Shown here: positions 56,726 to 64,000 of the stretch, piece by piece
Layout: every line of letters starts with the position of its first letter
Numbering within the stretch: the stretch's first letter is position 1
Source of the DNA: Pilasporangium apinafurcum
Taxonomy: Eukaryota > Oomycota > Peronosporomycetes > Pythiales > Pythiaceae
Assembly (NCBI GenBank): GCA_001600495.1
Contig: BCKE01000078.1
Span: forward strand, 81,408-145,407
DNA: 64,000 nucleotides
Direction: 5' to 3'
The notes under the pieces: generated by a model
The model's database searches: none
What the model was told of the DNA's origin: nothing
What the model saw: the letters and a program-made list of their open reading frames with translations, nothing else
Program-made: the position numbers and the translations under genes

Positions 56726-57195
56726 TTACGTGATTCGTTGAAGCTCCTGCTTCGCTTCAGCAATTGCCATCTCTTGATCCTCCAGCGATGTGTCAGTTCC
56801 TGGTAGCGAACGCAGCAGCTCCAATGCTTCGGTGTATTTGTCCTTCACTGCGACAGCCTATAGACCCATTATCCCGAATAGATTGAGCATTCTATTGCGA
56901 TCAAACACGACAGTTTCAGTTCAGTTTACCGATGCAGAAACATCGCCGATTCGTGTCGTTTCTTGGGTCGAACTCGCTGACAGAATGTCCTTCAACACAT
57001 CAATGATATTCGGCAGTACATCGAACGTCTTGTTTCCGTCACAAAGCAACATCATCTCAGTACACACACTAAGAGAAAGGACCTCGCAGGAGTGCGAGTA
57101 CAGGTGGATATGTGTACCTCATGGAGCTTGGCTTTGGAGATCGGTCCTTTATCGCTGGTGAAAACCAACTCGTCGTTCGAGGTTTCCTCCTTCAT
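56726..57195 (-). CDS. MED9: Mediator subunit MED9-like protein
   Basis: Three exons (57195-57118, 57055-56930, 56857-56726) give 111 residues with matching phases. The protein is helical: FDVLPNIIDVLKDILSA, then KDKYTEALELLRSLPGTD and LEDQEMAIAEAKQELQRI. The spacing of hydrophobic helix, charged helix and the short L-P-G turn followed by Gln/Glu-rich helix parallels MED9 of animals and fungi (xMPGIxxSxEQQ). Mediator couples transcription factors to RNA polymerase II. The family is short and poorly conserved, so the name is tentative. The gene's 3' end lies 242 bases from the carrier's stop. Confidence 0.55.
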
Positions 57196-57480
57196 CTCCT
57201 TCCTCACCTATAGCTTTTCGTTGTGTGGCTGGAATTTTACAATATGCTGATAGAGCGGTTTATAGGCAAAAAATATGCTTTTTGATAGGATTGATTTTGT
57301 TACATCGAGCATGGATACATCGACAACATGAACAGAATGTGCGAGCAGATAAAAGAGAAAGTAGTATGCAACTCAACCCAAAGGCATGCAGAGCGTTTTA
57401 AAAAAATGGATGGGACAAAAGATACATGATCTTTGGATTTATTCCTCATGGAAGTAGCCGCTAGAAGAAGCTAGAGACAT

Positions 57481-58353
57481 TTACTTCTTGGCAGGCTTAG
57501 CAGCCTTAGGAGCCTTAGGCTTTTCAACTTCAGCGGCAGCAGGGACAACAACGCGTTGGGCCTTGCGTTCGCGTGCGTGCTTGGCCTTTTCCTTGCGGGC
57601 TTCAGATTGCTCCTTGAGCGTCTTTTCACGGTGACGTTCAGCCTTCATCTTGTGGATAGTTTCCATCAACACACGCTTGTTCTTGAACTGGTTACCCTTG
57701 CTACGCATGTACAATTCGTGGTAGATGTGCTTGTCAATCTTCTTGGCATCACGGTACTTGCGAAGGAGACGACGCAACACACGCATACGGCGCATCCAAA
57801 TGACCTAATAACCGGTTATACATACTACTTAGTAACGCTGTCGTTTCAATCCAAAACAATAGCAGTAATCACCAACATACCTTGAATGGAAGACGCGCGT
57901 TAGCCGTACCACGACGCTTACCAATACCAGTGTGGCGACCCTTGCGCTTAGCCTCGTTACGCTTCTGGAAACGGGCACGCGAGTGGATCACCTGCGGCTT
58001 CTTGATGACGAAACCATCCTTCACCAACTTGCGAATGTTCTGACGCGAGTTGGCCAAAGCGATTTCGTTCGTCTCGTTGGGGTCGAGCCAAATCTTGCGC
58101 TTACCGCACTTCAAGACGGAAGCAGCCAAACTACGTAGATCAACGAGGAATATAAAAGGTGAGGCTCGGTTTTCTAGATGGCTGAATGCTGTCGACACCG
58201 CTTGTAGCTGTTCGTGTTTCCTGTGCTGTTCCTGCTCCTTTTAGTCTGTTTTAAAGACGTGCGTCGCTGGAATATCCCACATCCACTACATGCTGCATTG
58301 ATTAAAAGCCTAGACATCATCACTCACCGCTTCTGAAGCTTCAGGGAGACCAT
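57481..58353 (-). CDS. RPL19: Cytosolic ribosomal protein eL19
   Basis: Three exons (58353-58328, 58130-57881, 57804-57481) encode 199 residues. The joined start [20 protein letters not shown] plus KIWLDPNE is unmistakably eL19. [33 protein letters not shown] and [12 protein letters not shown] follow. The C-terminus is a long basic helix rich in Lys, Glu and Ala with an AAKPAKK end. The first intron (197 bases) follows codon 9, a common place for introns in ribosomal protein genes. An ATG inside that intron, at 58198, is a false start. Confidence 0.96.
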
Positions 58354-59323
58354 TATTCCTTCTCAAATTTGTCCCAAAGAATAAATGACCAAGTTTATTG
58401 TGATGAGGTGGTTTAGAAGCAACCAACGCCATACAAACTCCAAGATAACACAAAGTTCGGTCACTATATCACTGGATTTTATTATACTATACAAATTGAA
58501 GGATACTCATACCTCGCTCCTTTCTGCACCAGCCAATCAATCGCTGATCGTTTTTAGCTGGACGGAATGAAAACAACGGTTCAAGACTAAACCGGTTAGT
58601 ATTTTATGTGGTCCACGTTCATTTTTTGTTTGGATAATTAGTCGAAAACATAGTACTTAACTAGAATTTTGCAACCAAAGTGTAAAATCAATATATGCAC
58701 ACAAATGAGCGCAATATGAGGATTGTGATTTCCCGAATCTAGCGTAGAGATTAATGGCGCTCAGTTCAACTGAACTGCAGATGAACGGTATTATCGAGTG
58801 AATGATTAGTACTTTGTAGAACTATTTTCGAGTAGAGAAGGTCAAGTTATTTTTTTGGTGAATAATGACACATTAACCTCGATGCGTTTGCTGATCCGAG
58901 CAACAATACCTCAAGTAACCCTTGTCAGTATGGTCGAGTGTTGATGCTATTCAATGCAGCAATCGAATTCAAGCAAAAAAATTTGCAGATGCTGACGTAA
59001 AGTTGCTGCAAACTGCTGTTTACCAGTTATGCATAGTATAAAAGCAGCGTTCGACTATTGATATTGCTGGGATTATATGAAGTGCCTCTTGCATTTACTC
59101 CAATGATTTGATGCAAAATTTTTGCGTTCACCTCGGCAGCTTGTTGATATCTCATTCAACAGATTCTCTTATCGAATGTGAAGCTGTTAAACGATGCAAC
59201 ATACATGCTCAAGCACGGATAGACGATGAGGAATGAGTAAGTGGAGTCCTTCCGTGTTTAGTTATATTAAATGCACACAAAACGCGAAGAAGCACAAGGA
59301 CGCCGATGCCGACACGTGAGCTA
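58354..59323. other. Intergenic region
   Basis: Upstream of eL19 and downstream of the four-helix protein gene. AT-rich; no coding, RNA or repeat feature was recognised. Confidence 0.6.
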
Positions 59324-60025
59324 TTAGATTGTTTTCACAGTAGTGGGTGCCTTGTAGCCGTTTGAGAGCGATGTGTAGACGTTCCCGTTCGATGTAATAC
59401 CATAGATATTCTCTGCTGGTGGGGGATTGCGCATCAGCTCCGCACGATACGCATATGAGCGCTGGATCGCGACGTACTGGAAGCAACAACAATAAAAGGC
59501 GTGAGTTGCGTGAAAAAGATACACGCTATAAAAAAGGAAACTATGCCAAAGTATACCGTGATAAAGAGCTGCATTGCGAAAGACAAGGTACCGAGAATGA
59601 TCACCATCCACGCCCAAATATCAAAATCATCCCACTCTCCAACCAAAATGAGCAAGCAGATAGCTGAAAACCCCTGCAGGATAAGCATGAAGCAATTCCC
59701 GAAGTAGTACTGATAGTACAGATATTGAAAGAGATAAAGACAAGTTATAACTACGGCGCAAATAATCATGAACAGAAGGAGCACACCACATCAAAAGCGG
59801 ACTTACGAACTGGATAAAGCTGACTTTGCTCTGGATTACGGGTTGCACGGAACCATAGTAGCCCATACCGGCGACAATAATACCGAAGAGCCCAGCCCAC
59901 CAGACAGTATACGTGAAGATGAAGGAGGCGACGGTCACACCGAGCTGCAAGAGCGCAATGGTGTTGCATGGGTCGCGGTTCTCATAGAGAAAGCTAAATT
60001 GATCTCCGCGTTCCAGATCCGACAT
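59324..60025 (-). CDS. Four-helix membrane protein of unknown function
   Basis: Three exons (60025-59807, 59709-59557, 59476-59324) encode 174 residues. Four hydrophobic segments are visible: LLQLGVTVASFIFTYTVWW, GLFGIIVAGMGYYGSVQP, FMLILQGFSAICLLILVG and WAWMVIILGTLSFAMQLFI. Both termini are then cytosolic if the first helix runs in to out. The C-terminal tail (YRAELMRNPPP, then a polar, Tyr-containing segment) could hold sorting signals. The topology recalls MARVEL or tetraspan proteins, but no family motif is seen. The introns are 97 and 80 bases. The exon 2 acceptor was chosen by phase, since an earlier AG gives a stop. Confidence 0.7.
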
Positions 60026-60295
60026 ACTTATTATGAGTATTTACTGTCACTACCTTCTCCTCCTGTCGGTGCCGCTGTTGTTATGAATATGAAATGCTTT
60101 GCAAGTCGCTCATGCATTTGCTTTCCTTCAGTCCATGATGCGTCTCTTCAAGATCAGGAAGATATGGAAAGTTCATTATTGTGTCTTATGTAGTAATCAA
60201 GCGTTGGTGATTTCTACAATGGATAGTTTAAAACACTTTTGTTAATGTGAACCACACTCAACATAATGGAATTCACTTAAAACAGTAGATTAGCC

Positions 60296-61378
60296 TTAGA
60301 GTTCATCCTTGTCATTCTCGTCAATTTCTTCTAAAACCCCAGTCTCTACGGCCGCTTCGATCGCGTCGATGCGTGCCTGCACGTCCACTAGTGCCTTCTC
60401 GCTGGCAAGCACAATTTCGTGATCCTTTCCATAGAGCTGGAGCGCGATTTCATAAGAGTCCTGCAGCAATTTGTACGCCTCTTTTGGTTTCTGCTGCTGC
60501 ATTTTTAGCCCTGCGAGCGCATTCAGGCTGAACGCATATGTGAGTGTTTGCTTACCGTCACGATGCTGGAAAATATTTCGACCGATCTCTGCCGATGTAG
60601 TCGCTTTATCGATCTTACCCATCGCGAACTGGACACCCGAGAGCTCCATATATACTTCACCAATGCCTTTAGTCATGGAGTTGTGCACATCCTCGCCCTG
60701 ATCCTTGAGCACTTTCTTGAACGCCTTCGCCGAGAGTTTGAGGTTGCCCAGCGCCTTATAGGCGCTGCCAATCTTCAAATAGGCTTCCACGTACGCTTCA
60801 TGTTTCTCACCTAACGTCTCTCGGACGTGGATGATGAGCGATCGGAAGGTATTGATGGCATCCTGGTATTCTTTCTTTGCCAAGTACGCATCTCCGAGGC
60901 TATGCAGGCAGAGTCCGTACGCCGGGTGTTTGTCGCCAAAGATTTTCTCGATGACGTCAATCGCGTCATCGAGTAGTTCAATGGCTTCTTCGTATTGCTT
61001 ATTGCGCACTAATGCATTGCCCAGTTCATTAAGCAGTTGCCCGTAAAGGTAGGCGTCCATTGATCGTTGCTTGCGGTCCGTAATCGCAAAACGCTCCTCG
61101 CCAAACACACGCCCGTGCATTGCCGCTAGTGCCGACCGCAACAGCGCGACAGACTCTCCGTAGCGTTGTTGCTCGTTGAGTTTTGCGGCGTTTTGTCGCT
61201 TAAGGTTGATCTGTTGGATCACTGGATCTTGCGCAGCAGCAGTGGCAGCGGTTGTAGTTTCGGTTGTTGTGGTAGTGTCGGTAGCGTCTGTCTGCTGCTC
61301 CGTAGCGATGGCATCTTGCACCACCAACAGTGCCACACAAACCCAAAAAAAGAGAAGCACACGTGCCAGCCGACCCAT
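60296..61378 (-). CDS. ER-lumenal TPR protein with KDEL retention signal
   Basis: This single-exon protein of 360 residues begins with a signal peptide (LARVLLFFWVCVALLVVQDA, cleavage near residue 25) and a Thr-rich segment (TDTTTTTETTTAA). About six TPR-like repeats of kinesin-light-chain type follow, for example LLNELGNALVRNKQYEEAIE, LCLHSLGDAYLAKKEYQDAI, YLKIGSAYKALGNLKLSAKA and ALAGLKMQQQKPKEAYKLL. It ends in NDKDEL, the classical ER retrieval signal read by the KDEL receptor. The combination predicts an ER-lumenal scaffold or co-chaperone, perhaps comparable to DNAJC3 but without a J domain. The start is the first ATG. Confidence 0.85.
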   Translation of the reverse strand: MGRLARVLLFFWVCVALLVVQDAIATEQQTDATDTTTTTETTTAATAAAQDPVIQQINLKRQNAAKLNEQQRYGESVALLRSALAAMHGRVFGEERFAITDRKQRSMDAYLYGQLLNELGNALVRNKQYEEAIELLDDAIDVIEKIFGDKHPAYGLCLHSLGDAYLAKKEYQDAINTFRSLIIHVRETLGEKHEAYVEAYLKIGSAYKALGNLKLSAKAFKKVLKDQGEDVHNSMTKGIGEVYMELSGVQFAMGKIDKATTSAEIGRNIFQHRDGKQTLTYAFSLNALAGLKMQQQKPKEAYKLLQDSYEIALQLYGKDHEIVLASEKALVDVQARIDAIEAAVETGVLEEIDENDKDEL

Positions 61379-61907
61379 ACTGCTAACTCTCGTTTGTGAA
61401 TGCTAGACGTTGCCCAAAATGCTGTAATGGCTATCAATCACGACCACATCAGCAAATGAAACAAGTCAAAAACTCAACTGAATAGTGCGAACTTAAGACA
61501 CGAACGTAAACTGCCCATCCTCTTGACCATAACACTAATTGATGGTAAATTTTACCCATGTCTTAACCTTTATTCCCCACTTGTACGACGCGTTGTAGAA
61601 ATGATGTGGGGAATAAAGATTGAAACTACAATTGCCTTGAGAGTAGACTTTAGGATTCATTGGATGGAGAGACTCCTTCGTGGCTCTTGCTGCGTGTGCA
61701 ATCATCTTGAAAGACTATGTTGACAATCAGTCGCGTTTCCAGAAAAATGAAATTATACACCTTGGGTAGGGAAAAAGGTTAAGATATATGGAGTTAGAAA
61801 AATCAAGTATACACTACAAGGTACTTCTCAGGAGTTTGAGAGTTTCTCATTTCGGTGGCGTCTCTTGAATGAATCGTTTTCGGCGTCTCAATAGCGAAGC
61901 ATATTGA
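61379..61907. other. Intergenic region with strong inverted repeat
   Basis: This is the upstream DNA between the TPR gene and the Fanzor. It includes a 13-base perfect inverted repeat (61568-61580 with 61606-61618) and a small palindrome GGTAAA-T-TTTACC (61544-61556). It may contain the left end of the mobile element. Confidence 0.55.
61568..61618. repeat. 13-bp perfect inverted repeat
   Basis: CTTTATTCCCCAC at 61568-61580 is the exact reverse complement of GTGGGGAATAAAG at 61606-61618, with a 25-base loop. As RNA it would form a stable hairpin. It lies 290 bases upstream of the Fanzor frame. Whether it belongs to the element or is a MITE-like remnant cannot be told. Confidence 0.9.
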
Positions 61908-63940
61908 GTTCAAGTATTTATCACCTCACGTTCTAGTGCCCATCCATTGAGTGTTGCTTCAACACCATTTGCCAAGATAGAAAGAACTGCAGCTTTGAGA
62001 AACAGTATAATCAAAAAATCAAACCAACTACGAGGCGTCCTTAGTTTTGAACGTTGTGGTGAAATAACATCAACGAGCAATGGTACTGAAGAGAACATCG
62101 CTAAAAAGTGGAAAGCCCGCCCGGATTTTGCGGAACGGAAAGTTCGACAAAAGCAAATACTCTATACAACGATGAAGACTGGGTGGCGAAAGCTTTGCAA
62201 AAACAAAAGAATGGCGGAAAAGATTGATGAGGCTGTGCAACTTTGTTCAAGAATAACATGTGAGGCATCTATGCTGGCATCCGTCCATGTTCTGCGATTA
62301 TTGGAAGCTGGCGAAGAACTTCCTCCATTGGATAATAACTTTTTCAATCGATCCTCATCTGCAATAGTCAACTTGGTCGGCAGTGGATAGGTTCATTCTG
62401 ACTTGGAGACCAGTCTAGACCTTTACGGAACCCAACAACCTTCAGATTATGAACCAACAGAGAAGAAATCCTATATGAGTCGGATGTTGGTTATGATTGC
62501 TCAATAAGCAAGGCAGAACTTTCAAGTCAGCAATCAATTGACCTTCTACTCCTGGCTGTGTAAGTGGATACGCCTGCAGATACGTCTTCACAACAGTGAC
62601 TATTTTGAAAAGCACCAAGGCAAGATAATCAAGAGTGCTATTTCACTGCTGGTCCGTGCAAGCACCCAAACTCAGGATAGCTTATCCAACCTGATCTCCG
62701 CATACTCCAGGTTCAAGGAGTATCCCATCCCTGCTGAGGAGATTGTTTGGATGCAGGAATCATCGGATAGAGTGAGAAACGAGATCGGACTGCTGCCACT
62801 TGACTTGAACAAATCATCGGAACGTCACATGCCCTTTCTCCGCACAATGCTGATAGACATACAAGCTCACGTAGATAATCGAATGAAGGGTTGCCGAGTC
62901 TGGTCTCTGCTTCCACAGAAACACTTCAAACCTATTTTCATCAAGATCAACACCACCGTCCTGAAGCATCTTGCTAAGGCTTTGGATGACCCTGTTGAGC
63001 TTTACGTCGACAAAGCTGAGTTATGGCGCATGTACTCCAATATAGGTCTTGTGACCAAAGGCCAGCGAAAGGAGTTTGCAGACTTCATCTCGACCGACGA
63101 TATATCAGTTAGTGTGGCAGTCACCCGTCCAAAGCTTCCCATGAGAGAAAAAAAGAGGCATTTTCTCTTGAAGACCGGATCATCGGTTTAGATCCAGGGA
63201 GAAAGAAGATCTTCACTGCTGTTGTCTACAAAGATGAAAGCATGACTATGCTGCAAAATCCGAAAGGAGAGAATGTGAAACATGAAGTCATCCACTGGTC
63301 TAAGGGTTGTTTCTACAGAGAGTGCGTCTACCATAGACGAACAAAGTTGACCAAAGAGTGGATTGATGCTGAGCCTGACATCAAAACCTTCAATGAAAAC
63401 GTTCCTTCGGCAAAAGTTGCGAACCTTGTCTCCTATTTGAAACGAGTCAGATTTTGTCTCGTGTATTTGGATCGTCTTCTTGACGTGTATTCGTCAAGGA
63501 GGATGAAGAGACTACCATGGTCGACCTACATCCATCGACAACAGACGTACGAGAAGGTAGTCAAGAGCCCTACAGGTGGGGATAAACGAACCGTTATCGC
63601 ATATGGAGATGCAATTTTCACAAGCTCAGCTAAAGGCAACATTGCTGTTCCTACAACGACCCTACGGAAGCAAATTGGTTCCAGGTGTCGTGTTGCTGAT
63701 GTGGACGAGTTCAGGACGAGCAAGCTGTGTTGTGCTTGTCACAAGAAGATGAAGGGGTTCATCCTTGACGGAAAAGTTGTCAGTGACGGTCTTTATGGTG
63801 TGCGACACTGCAAAAATAGTGAATGCCATCGCACATTGTGGGACCGTGACATCAACGCCGCAATCAACATTTTGAGACTATTCATCGACGAAGAGAAGAA
63901 AAAGAGGAGACTTAAGCCCTTCACAAGGGGTAAAGGATGA
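61908..63940 (+). CDS. Fanzor, eukaryotic TnpB-like RNA-guided nuclease, interrupted reading frame
   Basis: About 2 kb encodes a Fanzor. N-terminal helices read SRITCEASMLASVHVLRLLE and LPPLDNNFFNRS. The RuvC-I motif IIGLDPGRKK has its catalytic Asp at 63191-63193. YGDAIF is followed by VADVDEFRTSKLC, whose Glu (63707-63709) fits the shifted RuvC-II Glu reported for Fanzors. The zinc motif CCAC...CKNSEC and RDINAAINIL (catalytic Asp at 63848-63850) complete the nuclease. The frame is interrupted: stops at 62388-62390 and 62505-62507 might lie in an intron, and a -1 shift is needed at the A7 run 63148-63154. No ATG opens the frame before 62170. It is either decayed or uses splicing and frameshifting. 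Confidence 0.85.
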
Positions 63941-63962
63941 ATTGGTACTCGAAATCAAAAAC

Positions 63963-63982
63963 TGAGGTGATAAACAACCTCA
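63963..63982 (+). ncRNA. Candidate hairpin of Fanzor guide RNA region
   Basis: TGAGGT (63963-63968) and ACCTCA (63977-63982) form a perfect 6-base stem with an 8-base loop, 22 bases after the Fanzor stop. Guide RNAs of TnpB and Fanzor systems are typically made from the 3' end of the nuclease gene and the DNA just beyond. The window ends 18 bases later, so no scaffold can be defined. Confidence 0.3.
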
Positions 63983-64000
63983 CTGCTATGATTCCGGAAA

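Larger units (their letters stand above)
61568..64000 (+). mobile_element. Fanzor-bearing element (limits uncertain)
   Basis: The Fanzor frame, the upstream inverted repeat and the hairpin after the stop codon together suggest one mobile element. No recombinase or transposase frame, target-site duplication or terminal repeat could be recognised, and the right end is cut by the window. Limits given here are therefore only a guess. Confidence 0.4.

Overview
This window is nuclear DNA from a compact eukaryotic genome, most probably a stramenopile and in particular an oomycete. Introns are short (about 70-130 bases, GT...AG), genes lie close together on both strands, and the genes are eukaryotic (RACK1, a ubiquitin-eL40 fusion, eL19, syntaxin 5, Mediator, LAMTOR3). 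UMP synthase is fused in the order OMP decarboxylase then orotate phosphoribosyltransferase, the arrangement known from stramenopiles and the reverse of animals and plants. I cannot name the species.

Layout. 0-9 kb: a partial gene, a Rab32-like GTPase, a secreted Trp-Gly-rich protein (copy A), an F-box/FIST protein divergent from an ARID protein, and mitoribosomal mL49. 9-10.4 kb: a small graveyard with a decayed nuclease-like gene and a decayed copy of the last exon of the neighbouring UMP synthase. 10.4-26.6 kb: UMP synthase, GOT1, GTP cyclohydrolase II, an adenylate kinase-PH fusion, 1-Cys peroxiredoxin, inositol monophosphatase, an EXS-domain transporter, LAMTOR3, mitoribosomal mS23, and copy B of the secreted protein in inverted orientation. 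28-38.3 kb: a protein kinase, RACK1, ubiquitin-eL40, a membrane-anchored protein of an unrecognised family, a twin-CX9C protein, ATP synthase subunit d, a HIG1 protein and syntaxin 5. 38.3-47.6 kb is gene-poor apart from a KIX/LRR protein, a second member of the unrecognised membrane family and one small hypothetical protein. 47.6-61.4 kb: an RWP-RK factor, SAICAR synthetase, a NIPA-type Mg2+ transporter, a disordered nuclear-type protein, an SLC25A20-like carrier, MED9-like, eL19, a four-helix membrane protein and an ER-resident (KDEL) TPR protein. 61.4-64 kb: a Fanzor, the eukaryotic TnpB-type RNA-guided nuclease, running almost to the window edge.

Most genes are unlinked housekeeping functions: nucleotide and cofactor synthesis, translation, mitochondria, Golgi/ER traffic and nutrient signalling. 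The most notable elements are the Fanzor, with its interrupted frame, a homopolymer that looks like a -1 slippery site, and hairpins on both sides; the inverted pair of secreted Gly/Trp(/His)-repeat genes; and the relics at 9.1-10 kb. Exon limits were worked out by hand from splice consensus, reading phase and family fit. No alignment or RNA evidence was available.
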